Assembly: GCF_037992945.1 (NCBI RefSeq)
Contig: NZ_CP150304.1
Coordinates: 350,001 to 414,000 of the forward strand
DNA from: Peribacillus sp. FSL E2-0218
Lineage (GTDB): Bacteria > Bacillota > Bacilli > Bacillales > DSM-1321
Reading direction: 5' to 3'
DNA length: 64,000 bases
Shown one piece after another: positions 53,840-61,244 of this stretch. A program made the translations under genes and the position numbers. The notes beneath the pieces are model-generated. The model ran no database searches. It saw only the letters and a program-made list of their open reading frames with translations, and was not told the DNA's origin. Position 1 is the stretch's first letter. Every line of letters starts with the position of its first letter.

Positions 53840-55045
53840 ATGAAGCCATATGTAGAAGTCAGAAATGTCTCGAAAATTTTCGGCAAATCTCCAAAAGCTG
53901 CAACAGATTTATTGATTCAAGGCAAATCGAAAAAAGAAATACTGAAAGAAACGGGACAGACTGTCGGCGTTAATAATGTGAATTTCGAGATTTACCCTGG
54001 AGAAATATTCGTCATCATGGGTCTATCCGGAAGCGGTAAATCGACGTTGATCCGTATGTTCAATCGCTTGATCGATCCCACCCTTGGTGAAATATTGATT
54101 GGCGGAGAAGATATCGTAAAGATGAACGCCGCCCGTTTAAGAGAGGTCAGGCAAAAGAAAATAAGCATGGTATTTCAGAACTTTGCTTTATTCCCGCATA
54201 AAACGATATTGGAAAACGCGGAATTCGGGCTCGAAATCCAGAAGGTCGATCCTGCAAAACGTCATGATAAAGCCATGAAGGCGCTTGAGGCGGTCGGATT
54301 GAAGGGCTATGAAAATCAGCTTCCATCCCAACTTAGCGGCGGTATGCAGCAAAGGGTCGGATTAGCGCGGGCGCTTGCAAGCGACACGGACGTATTATTG
54401 ATGGATGAGGCCTTTAGCGCCCTTGATCCACTAATACGTAAAGATATGCAGGATGAGCTGGTTGAAATTCAAGATCAGTATAAAAAAACGATCATTTTCA
54501 TTACCCATGATCTTGATGAAGCATTGAGAATCGGGGATAGGATCGCGCTTATGAAGGATGGAAGCGTGATTCAGCTGGGAACACCAGAACAAATCATGAT
54601 GAATCCAGCCAATGAATTTGTCGAGAAGTTCGTCGAAGATGTTGATTTATCAAAAGTATTGACAGCATCTCATGTGATGATCCGACCAGAGAAAATCTCA
54701 GTTGACAGAGGACCGAGGGTTGCCTTGGAAATCATGCGTAAACAGGGATATTCAAGCATTTTCGTTGTGGATAGGAAGCAGAAATTATTGGGGGCGGTGA
54801 CAGCTGAACAAGCGCGTCAGGCCATGAGCAATAATCAATCGATTTCCGAAGTGATGACTACGGATATCCCGACAGTCAAAGAAGATGAATTACTAGGAAA
54901 CCTTATGGACGTGATGGCAACGTCAAGCTTGCCGATCTCTGTCGTAGATGATGAAAAAAGAATTAAAGGAATTCTTCTCCGCGGTGCCGTTATCGGTGCC
55001 TTGGCAGGTAATAAAGATTCCTTGAATGAAATGGAGAGTGAATAA
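53840..55045 (+). CDS. opuAA: Glycine betaine/proline ABC transporter ATPase
   Basis: ATG 53840 has GAGGTGA just upstream. The 401-residue protein has the ProV/OpuAA layout: a specific N-terminal insert, Walker A GLSGSGKST (61-69), signature LSGGMQQRVGLARAL, Walker B VLLMDEAFSALDP, and two CBS domains (about 280-395; DRGPRVALEIM.., ISEVMTTDIPTV). CBS domains in this family sense ionic strength or nucleotides and gate transport. It works with the fused permease/binding protein four bases downstream. Confidence 0.95.
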   Translation: MKPYVEVRNVSKIFGKSPKAATDLLIQGKSKKEILKETGQTVGVNNVNFEIYPGEIFVIMGLSGSGKSTLIRMFNRLIDPTLGEILIGGEDIVKMNAARLREVRQKKISMVFQNFALFPHKTILENAEFGLEIQKVDPAKRHDKAMKALEAVGLKGYENQLPSQLSGGMQQRVGLARALASDTDVLLMDEAFSALDPLIRKDMQDELVEIQDQYKKTIIFITHDLDEALRIGDRIALMKDGSVIQLGTPEQIMMNPANEFVEKFVEDVDLSKVLTASHVMIRPEKISVDRGPRVALEIMRKQGYSSIFVVDRKQKLLGAVTAEQARQAMSNNQSISEVMTTDIPTVKEDELLGNLMDVMATSSLPISVVDDEKRIKGILLRGAVIGALAGNKDSLNEMESE

Positions 55046-55049
55046 TTCA

Positions 55050-56777
55050 ATGAATATGCCGAAAATCCCACTAGGAGCTTGGGTCGATTCTTTAGTGGAT
55101 TGGATAACTATTGTATTTGCTGGATTATTTACACTGATTACGAATGTGATTGAAGGACTTTTAAATATACTTGTCGACGTAATGAGTGCCGGACCATCCA
55201 TCGTATTGATTGTAGTGCTAACCCTTTTGGTTACTTATACAAGCAGATGGCCATTGGGAATCTTTACACTTATCAGCTTGCTATTGATCGATAATCTTGG
55301 TTATTGGGAATCAAGCATCCAAACACTGGCTATCGTGTTATTGTCAGGATTCCTAACGATACTGATCGGGATACCGATTGGGATATGGTGCGCCCAAAAT
55401 AATACAGTGCGCAAGATCGTCACCCCGATTTTGGACTTCATGCAAACGATGCCCGCATTCGTTTACTTGATTCCTTCGATATTATTCTTTGGAATAGGGG
55501 TAGTGCCGGGAATCATTGCGTCATTCATTTTCGCAATCGCACCGACAATCCGGATGACGAATCTTGGAATTCAGGAAGTGCCCAATGATTTGATCGAAGC
55601 ATCGGATGCTTTTGGCTCGACTAGCGGCCAGAAGTTAATCAAGGTACAAATACCTTTGGCCACTCCGACGATCATGGCAGGGGTAAACCAAAGCATCATG
55701 CTCGCACTTTCCATGGTCGTTACAGCTTCATTGGTCGGTGCACCAGGACTTGGGGCAGATGTTTACCGCGCTGTCAGCCAAATAAATGTAGGACAAGGAT
55801 TCGAAGCAGGACTATCCATCGTCATCATAGCAATCATTCTTGATCGTATTACGCAAAATCTTCGTAAGCCGGCTTACGAGCACATCGTTAGCAGAAAAAT
55901 CATTGTAATCGTTCTTGCGATACTCGTGGTTGCTACTGCACTATTCACTACGTTTGCAAAAGACACGGGTGTGAAAGGCGATGAGAACAGTTTTGCTGCC
56001 AAAGCCAATTATGAAATCATCGGAATCGAACCTGGAGCAGGAATAATGAAGCAAACCAAAACCGCTATTTCCGATTATAAGCTAGATGATTGGAAGCTTG
56101 TCGAAGGATCTTCGGCTGCAATGGTAGCTGAACTGAAAAAGGCAATCGATAAAAAAGAACCAATCGTCGTTACAGGCTGGACACCGCATTGGATGTTCTC
56201 GAAATATGACTTGAAATATCTCGAAGATCCGGATGAAGCATACGGCGGAGCTGAAAATATCAATTCGATCGCCAGAAAAGGTCTTGAACAGGATGCGCCA
56301 GGAGCCTATAAAATTCTTGATCAATTCTACTGGGAAACGAAAGATATGGAAAATGTAATGGTTAATGTTGCAGAAGGAATGACTCCTTCAGAAGCAGCAG
56401 ATAAGTGGATAAAAGAACATCAGGACAAGGTATCCAAATGGACCAAGGATGCTGTGCCAGGAAATGGTAAAAAAATCAAATTGGTTTATGTTGCCTGGGA
56501 TACTGAAATTGCCAGCACGAATGTAATTGGCAAGGTATTGGAGAAAAACGGGTATGACGTAACATTAAGCCAAGTTGAGGTGGGACCAATGTTCGCCGGT
56601 GTGGCAAACGGAAGTGCCGATGCCATGGTGGCTGGTTGGCTTCCAAGTACACATATGGAGTACTATGATAAGTACAAAGCCGATTTGGTCAACCTTGGAC
56701 CAAACTTAAAAGGAACGAAAAATGGTCTGGTCGTACCTGATTATGTAGAGATCGATTCGATCGAAGACTTAAAGTAA
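55050..56777 (+). CDS. opuABC: Fused permease/substrate-binding protein of a glycine betaine importer
   Basis: ATG 55050 lies four bases after the ATPase stop, with GGAGAGTG upstream. The 575-residue protein joins an OpuAB-like permease (about 1-285; EAA-like loop EASDAFGSTSGQKLIKVQIPLATP) by a further transmembrane helix (about 288-308) to an OpuAC-like binding domain (325-575). The aromatic ligand box is suggested by TGWTPHWMF, AWDTE and AGWLPSTH. B. subtilis has these as two genes; the fused form is known from lactococcal OpuA. It imports glycine betaine under osmotic stress. Confidence 0.92.
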   Translation: MNMPKIPLGAWVDSLVDWITIVFAGLFTLITNVIEGLLNILVDVMSAGPSIVLIVVLTLLVTYTSRWPLGIFTLISLLLIDNLGYWESSIQTLAIVLLSGFLTILIGIPIGIWCAQNNTVRKIVTPILDFMQTMPAFVYLIPSILFFGIGVVPGIIASFIFAIAPTIRMTNLGIQEVPNDLIEASDAFGSTSGQKLIKVQIPLATPTIMAGVNQSIMLALSMVVTASLVGAPGLGADVYRAVSQINVGQGFEAGLSIVIIAIILDRITQNLRKPAYEHIVSRKIIVIVLAILVVATALFTTFAKDTGVKGDENSFAAKANYEIIGIEPGAGIMKQTKTAISDYKLDDWKLVEGSSAAMVAELKKAIDKKEPIVVTGWTPHWMFSKYDLKYLEDPDEAYGGAENINSIARKGLEQDAPGAYKILDQFYWETKDMENVMVNVAEGMTPSEAADKWIKEHQDKVSKWTKDAVPGNGKKIKLVYVAWDTEIASTNVIGKVLEKNGYDVTLSQVEVGPMFAGVANGSADAMVAGWLPSTHMEYYDKYKADLVNLGPNLKGTKNGLVVPDYVEIDSIEDLK

Positions 56778-56786
56778 TTAAAAAAT

Positions 56787-56814
56787 AGGGAATCTCATTA
56801 GAGATTCCCTATTT
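56787..56814 (+). terminator. opuA-operon terminator, left target-site copy
   Basis: GGGAATCTC, loop ATTA, GAGATTCCC. It is followed only by TATTT before the IS begins, so its T-run is shortened by the insertion and the terminator may be weaker than the original. Confidence 0.8.
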
Positions 56815-56821
56815 CAGACTG

Positions 56822-56852
56822 TAGACAAACTCGATGAAAATCGAGTTTGTCT
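56822..56852 (+). terminator. Left-end internal hairpin of the IS
   Basis: AGACAAACTCGAT and ATCGAGTTTGTCT form a 13-bp perfect stem with a GAAA-type loop, followed by ATTTTTAT. It probably blocks transcription from the opuA operon into the transposase gene. Confidence 0.75.
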
Positions 56853-56876
56853 ATTTTTATGGCCTGTACAATTTAG

Positions 56877-57003
56877 ACGTTGATTTCCACTCCAGGCACT
56901 CGCTTTCCGCGGGCGGTCGGGGAGCCTCCTCGGCTTTGCCTGCGGGGTCTCCCCTAGACGCGCTTTTCCCGCAGGAGTCTCGTACCTTCCGTTCCAATCA
57001 ATT
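56877..57003 (+). other. GC-rich palindromic leader of the transposase gene
   Basis: The stretch has CGCTTTCCGCGGGCGG, CCTCCTCGGC, GCCTGCGGGG and CCCGCAGGAG boxes that can fold on each other. It is far richer in G+C than the rest of the window. The same type of sequence is widespread in Bacillaceae genomes. It may be a structured leader controlling transposase expression. Confidence 0.5.
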
Positions 57004-57086
57004 TTGTCTTACCTTTTAGATAGAACACTTTTGACTGGAGTCATTTTTGTTTTAAAATTGAAGGATTAAAACTTGAGGTGATGAGG

Positions 57087-58445
57087 ATGCTTTCTAAACA
57101 TGATTCTATTCAGCGAGATCAACTTGAAATGATTACTTTAGATCAACTGGTGCCACCGAACCATTTGGTTCGTAAAATGGAGGCTGCCATTGACTTCACT
57201 TTCATTTATGACTTGGTGAAAGATATGTACTCAGAGGTAGGACGCCCAAGTATTGATCCAGTTATTTTAGTTAAACTGACTTTCATTCAATATACCTTCG
57301 GTATTCGTTCCATGCGTAAAACGATTGAAGAAGTTGAAACCAATATGGCTTACCGTTGGTTCTTAGGCTATGGTTTCCATGATAAAGTACCTCATTTCTC
57401 TACGTTCGGAAAAAATTATGAGCGACGCTTTAAAGATACAGACCTGTTTGAACAGATTTTCTGTCGCATTTTAATGACAGCTGCTAATAAAAAGTTAATA
57501 AGTGTAGAACACGTTTTCGTGGATTCCACCCATGTGAAAGCCAGTGCGAATAAACGGAAATTTGAAAAGAAAATCGTTCGTAAAGAAACACGAGCGTATC
57601 AAGGACGTCTTCAAGAAGAAATCAATCAAGATCGTGAAAACCATGGAAAGAAGCCTTTTCCACCAGATAAATTTGATAAGGAAGAAACCAAAGCAATTAA
57701 AGAAAGTACTACGGATCCTGAGAGTGGCTACTATGTGAAAGATGAACGAACAAAACAGTTTGCCTATTCATTCCATGCGGCCGCAGACGGCAACGGTTTT
57801 GTATTGGGAACGATTGTAACACCTGGTAATACACATGACAGTCATATTTTGGAGCCACTTGTTGAGCAAGTGATTGAGAAAGTTGGAAAACCAGAAGCAG
57901 TTGCCGCAGATGCAGCTTATAAAACACCAGCGATTACAAGCTACCTATTTAACAAAGAAATCACACCTGCTTTACCCTATACACGTCCTCGTACAAAAGA
58001 AGGATTCTTTCGCAAACATGACTATGTTTACGATGAACACTTTGATTGTTACCTTTGCCCTTCGGGAGAAACTTTAAAGTACTCAACAACAAATAAAGAG
58101 GGCTATCGCGAATACAAATCGCCCAAACAAATTTGTGCAACATGCTCATTTTTATCACGGTGTACGGAAAGCAAAGACCATCAAAAAGTAGTGACACGGC
58201 ATATCTGGCAAGCATATGTGGAAGAAGCAGATCATCTGCGTCATCATCAAGAGGTAAAACCTATATATGCGAAACGCAAAGAAACGATTGAGCGTGTATT
58301 CGCAGATGCAAAAGAAAAGCATGGTATGCGTTGGACTACTTTAAGGGGACTTAAAAAATTGTCGATGCAGGCGATGCTTACTTTCGCTGCCATGAATTTA
58401 AAGAAGATGGCCACTTGGACATGGCAAGGTCCTAAAATGGCTTAA
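57087..58445 (+). CDS. IS1182-family transposase (DDE type)
   Basis: ATG 57087 has GAGGTGA at 57075-57081. The 452-residue protein has the N-terminal DUF772-like DNA-binding region (LVPPNHLVRKMEAAIDF.. GRPSIDPVILVKL), the central DDE domain with first Asp in VFVDSTHVKAS, AADAAYKTP (second Asp), a cysteine-rich insert (CYLCPSG, CATCSFLSRC) and the Glu region ETIERVFADAKEKHGMRWTTLRG. Length is normal and there is no frameshift, so it should be active. Confidence 0.93.
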   Translation: MLSKHDSIQRDQLEMITLDQLVPPNHLVRKMEAAIDFTFIYDLVKDMYSEVGRPSIDPVILVKLTFIQYTFGIRSMRKTIEEVETNMAYRWFLGYGFHDKVPHFSTFGKNYERRFKDTDLFEQIFCRILMTAANKKLISVEHVFVDSTHVKASANKRKFEKKIVRKETRAYQGRLQEEINQDRENHGKKPFPPDKFDKEETKAIKESTTDPESGYYVKDERTKQFAYSFHAAADGNGFVLGTIVTPGNTHDSHILEPLVEQVIEKVGKPEAVAADAAYKTPAITSYLFNKEITPALPYTRPRTKEGFFRKHDYVYDEHFDCYLCPSGETLKYSTTNKEGYREYKSPKQICATCSFLSRCTESKDHQKVVTRHIWQAYVEEADHLRHHQEVKPIYAKRKETIERVFADAKEKHGMRWTTLRGLKKLSMQAMLTFAAMNLKKMATWTWQGPKMA

Positions 58446-58504
58446 CATAGTGGCTCGAAGAGCCCAAATCTCGTAACCTTTGGTCAAAATTTCAAAGGAA
58501 TTTC

Positions 58505-58542
58505 AAAAGGGGTTCGGAATTTTTTAATTCCGAACCCCTTTT
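58505..58542 (+). terminator. Right-end internal hairpin of the IS
   Basis: AAAAGGGGTTCGGAATT and AATTCCGAACCCCTTTT make a 17-bp perfect stem with a short loop, ending in TTTTG. It ends the transposase message. Confidence 0.85.
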
Positions 58543-58554
58543 GTCTACAAACTG

Positions 58555-58589
58555 AGGGAATCTCATTAGAGATTCCCTATTTTTTTAGT
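58555..58589 (+). terminator. opuA-operon terminator, right target-site copy
   Basis: The same GGGAATCTC/GAGATTCCC stem as the left copy, followed by TATTTTTTTAG, so this copy keeps the full T-run. Confidence 0.85.
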
Positions 58590-58625
58590 TATCACAAGCT
58601 ACAGACTGTTATGAATGAAGGGGGC

Positions 58626-58808
58626 TTAATGGATGGAAACGAACTTGCCTGTCAATTCTTCTTCCGTTACTTCAATCTTCCCTTGTAAATCTTCAGCCAG
58701 TAGCACATAGCTTTTGACACCGATGAATTCGGAATGCGAAATCAAAAAGAATTTTGTTCCTTTTTTGTACGCAAAAGATTCTTCTTTGATTAACTTATAC
58801 ATTTTCAT
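58626..58808 (-). CDS. Small conserved-looking hypothetical protein
   Basis: The 60-residue frame starts at ATG 58808 (minus) behind AAGGTGGAAAAG, or at the third residue's ATG. The composition is protein-like (YKKGTKFFLISHSEFIGVKS, alternating hydrophobic strands, acidic tail LTGKFVSIH), suggesting a small beta-rich soluble protein. I do not recognise the family. It is convergent to the IS and stands alone. Confidence 0.6.
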   Translation of the reverse strand: MKMYKLIKEESFAYKKGTKFFLISHSEFIGVKSYVLLAEDLQGKIEVTEEELTGKFVSIH

Positions 58809-59058
58809 TTTATCTTTTCCACCTTGACTATCATAAGTTCATCATTTTGCATGTATCGGATTAAAGAATGCAGTCATTATGTACAATTTTAGCTGTTCCA
58901 ATAATCATGAGTCAAGACCATCACCGATTGTCAAATGATAGGCGTGTCCACCTTTGTCTGGTACTGCATATTATGGAATGGTAAAGTTGTGAATAAGGTT
59001 TGTTTGCTACATAAGAAATAAGCAGTGGTACATATTGAATCAGGAAGGTGTGGAAAAA

Positions 59059-59979
59059 ATGAAACCAATCATATTCGATGTTGATACAGGAATTGATGAT
59101 GCCCTGGCGATGGCATACGCATTACATTCTCCAGAATTGGAGGTGCTCGGTTTCACGACTTGCTTCGGCAATGTGGCCGTTGAGGATGCGACTCGTAATA
59201 CGCTTACTGTTTTGGAAAAGTTAGATCGGCATATACCGGTGTTTAGCGGAGCCAATCAAACATTGAACCGCGGGGAAAAGAAGAAATACCCGAAGCATGT
59301 CCATGGCGAGGACGGACTGGGAAATACACGTAAGGAGGTACCATCCCTCCAAGCATCACAAGGAAATGCAGTGGATTTCATCATCGATCAAGTGAAAAGC
59401 CGCCCCCATGAAATTACGGTCATTGCAGTTGGCCCGCTGACCAATATCGCCTTGGCGATCAAAAAAGACCCGAAAATCATGTCCTTCGTCAAAGAGGTGA
59501 TTATAATGGGCGGTGCAGTACGAGTACCGGGCAATGTAACCCCCTTTGCTGAAGCGAACATCCTATCAGATCCCGATGCTGCCGAACTTTTATTCTCATC
59601 AGGTCTGCCAGTAACATTGGTGGGGCTTGATGTGACCTTGCAAACGTGTTTACCGAAATCGAAGCTTGGTGAATGGCGTGCGTCTGGTAAGGAATCTGCC
59701 CAATTTCTTGCGGAAATGACCGATTATTATATGAAGGCTTATGATTCCTCCCATCCAGGCTTGGGCGGTTGCGCTCTTCATGACCCACTTGCAGTAGGGG
59801 TTGCGATCGATTCAGGTTTCGTAAGTACAGTACAAATGAACGTCAAAGTGGTGACCGAAGGCGAAGAGACAGGCAGGACAATCGGTCAGCCTGACCGCGA
59901 ATCCAATATCCGCGTCTGCACGCAAGTCGATGCCGAACGATTTGTAAAACACTTTTTGGAACGGGTCATTCGTTCGTAG
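59059..59979 (+). CDS. Inosine-uridine-preferring nucleoside hydrolase
   Basis: ATG 59059 has AGGAAGGTG eight bases upstream; an in-frame start at 59035 has none. The 306-residue protein has the calcium-binding IIFDVDTGIDDALA motif (residues 4-17), VHGEDGLG, VGPLTNIALAI, EANILSDPDAA and a late HDPLAVG, all typical of the IUNH/RihB family. It cleaves ribonucleosides into base and ribose for salvage. It is a single gene followed directly by a tandem repeat array. Confidence 0.9.
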   Translation: MKPIIFDVDTGIDDALAMAYALHSPELEVLGFTTCFGNVAVEDATRNTLTVLEKLDRHIPVFSGANQTLNRGEKKKYPKHVHGEDGLGNTRKEVPSLQASQGNAVDFIIDQVKSRPHEITVIAVGPLTNIALAIKKDPKIMSFVKEVIIMGGAVRVPGNVTPFAEANILSDPDAAELLFSSGLPVTLVGLDVTLQTCLPKSKLGEWRASGKESAQFLAEMTDYYMKAYDSSHPGLGGCALHDPLAVGVAIDSGFVSTVQMNVKVVTEGEETGRTIGQPDRESNIRVCTQVDAERFVKHFLERVIRS

Positions 59980-60141
59980 TAAGTCCGAATAAATCTGGAG
60001 TAAGGTCGAATTAAGTTGAGGTTAGGACGAATTAATCGGAGTAAGGTCGAATTAATCGGAGATAGGCCAAATAAATCTGGAGTAAGGTCGAATTAAGTTG
60101 AGGTAAGGCCGAATAAAACTGAGTAAGGCTGAATAAAGCCG
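59979..60141 (+). repeat. Tandem array, eight 20-21-bp units
   Basis: Units with consensus GTAAGGTCGAATTAA plus five or six variable bases start at about 59979, 60000, 60021, 60041, 60061, 60082, 60103 and 60123. The first base overlaps the stop codon of the nucleoside hydrolase gene. Confidence 0.85.
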
Positions 60142-60163
60142 CATCAGCTTCATATATATTTGT

Positions 60164-60198
60164 AAAAAGGACTTCCGTTTTGTCGGATGTCCTTTTTT
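60164..60198 (+). terminator. Terminator after the repeat array
   Basis: AAAAAGGAC, inner CCG, and the complement CGG, GTCCTTTTTT form a stem with a bulge; T6 follows. The repeats are thus probably inside the 3' UTR of the nucleoside hydrolase message. Confidence 0.85.
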
Positions 60199-60236
60199 GA
60201 ATCCGAGTTGCTGATAAGTCTGGTGTTTTTTCGAAT

Positions 60237-60258
60237 ATTAATCAAACGTTTGATTAAT
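60237..60258. promoter_or_regulatory. 22-bp perfect palindrome, TetR-type operator-like
   Basis: ATTAATCAAAC (60237-60247) is followed at once by its complement GTTTGATTAAT. Such ATCAAACGTTTGAT cores are typical for TetR-family operators. It lies 290 bp upstream of yukE with no regulator gene beside it. The rest of 60259-60548 has only AT-rich sequence and a possible weak TTGTAT/TATAAG promoter (60498/60523). Confidence 0.5.
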
Positions 60259-60548
60259 TCCAGTCTAAAGTCACTATGGTTATGACTAGAATCATATATT
60301 TGAGCAAGGCTTCTGAAATAGTGGGTAAAAGGAACTTTCTTTTTCGAAAAAAAGTAAAACCTTTGAAATTTTCATGAAAAAAAAGTTTAGTGCCTTAAGA
60401 AAACAGGTACATAGACTTTAGTGATTCCAGAATTAGGTTAATTTACGTAATCATTTTTTACCATTTTTCGACTTCGTTCTTATTTATATGGCAGAATTTG
60501 TATGGTTCCATTAAAATGTAACTATAAGATAAAAGGAGGATTTTTACT

Positions 60549-60839
60549 ATGTCACAAATTCGCGTAACACCTTCAGAACTGAAAGATGTAGCTAGACAAT
60601 ATGATAATGAGAGCCAGCAGGTTACGGATATCATTGGTCGTTTAGATAGAATGAGAGATCATTTAACTGGCATTTGGGAAGGTTCTTCCAGTGAGGCTTT
60701 CGTCGGGCAATACGAGGAATTGAAGCCTTCATTCATGGATATGGCCCGATTGTTGAATGAAGTTTCTCAACAATTGCATAAATCAGCTCAGATCCTTGAG
60801 GACACAGATAACCAGATTGCTAGTCAAATTCGCGGATAA
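60549..60839 (+). CDS. yukE: WXG100 secreted protein of the type VII system
   Basis: The 96-residue helical hairpin protein has the Trp-x-Gly turn in GIWEGSSSEAF (about 39-41), normal length for EsxA/YukE. It is secreted as a dimer by the ESX/T7SSb machine without a signal peptide. AAAAGGAGGA, a very strong ribosome site, fits high expression. The machinery genes follow. Confidence 0.93.
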   Translation: MSQIRVTPSELKDVARQYDNESQQVTDIIGRLDRMRDHLTGIWEGSSSEAFVGQYEELKPSFMDMARLLNEVSQQLHKSAQILEDTDNQIASQIRG

Positions 60840-60926
60840 TCTTCAGGTCATAAATGATAAAGAATTATTTAGAAAAAGCGCCGCGACTCTTTATGAAGAT
60901 CGTGGTGTTTTTTTGCTTGAAATGAG

Positions 60927-61175
60927 GTGGGCTCTATATATATTCAATTAACGATCGATTTAAAGAGGTATACGGGTGAAGTATTCGACTTGCAAGTGTC
61001 GGATTACCGATCCATCAAGAAGGTTATCGAAATAGTATGGCAGCTTAAGGATATTGCCCTTACACCTAAGGAGGGCTATTGGGTGCGGGTCCAGAATAAA
61101 GAGTTTGTATGTTCAGGTTATGACACCCTGCTCGATAGCGGGATTACGACTGGGGATCGCCTTGAGATCCTTTAG
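60927..61175 (+). CDS. yukD: YukD-like ubiquitin-fold protein of the type VII system
   Basis: The 82-residue frame begins at GTG 60927 and matches YukD well (IQLTIDLKRYTGEVFDLQVSDYRSIKKVI, ending GITTGDRLEIL). The fold is ubiquitin-like and the protein is needed for type VII secretion. The match to YukD starts a few residues inside the frame. ATGAGGTGG overlaps the GTG, which makes the exact start uncertain. Confidence 0.85.
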   Translation: MGSIYIQLTIDLKRYTGEVFDLQVSDYRSIKKVIEIVWQLKDIALTPKEGYWVRVQNKEFVCSGYDTLLDSGITTGDRLEIL

Positions 61176-61244
61176 TGGTTCAGTGCGGCCTCATAATAGG
61201 ATAAAAGTCTAAAGCCCTTTAGCAGGGGTAAAGGAGTACATAAA

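Larger units (their letters stand above)
56815..58554 (+). mobile_element. IS1182-family insertion sequence
   Basis: The 1740-bp element has ends CAG..TGTAGACAAA in inverted orientation (left 56815 on, right end reading TTTGTCTACAAACTG) and a 28-bp direct duplication of the target, AGGGAATCTC to CCCTATTT, at 56787-56814 and 58555-58582. Inside each end lies a strong hairpin (56822-56852; 58505-58542) which would stop read-in transcription. A GC-rich leader precedes the transposase gene. Everything needed for transposition looks intact. Confidence 0.9.

Noticed and set aside
53188..60141. CRISPR array among the repeats
   Set aside because: The tandem units are directly adjacent without unique spacers and no cas genes are present.
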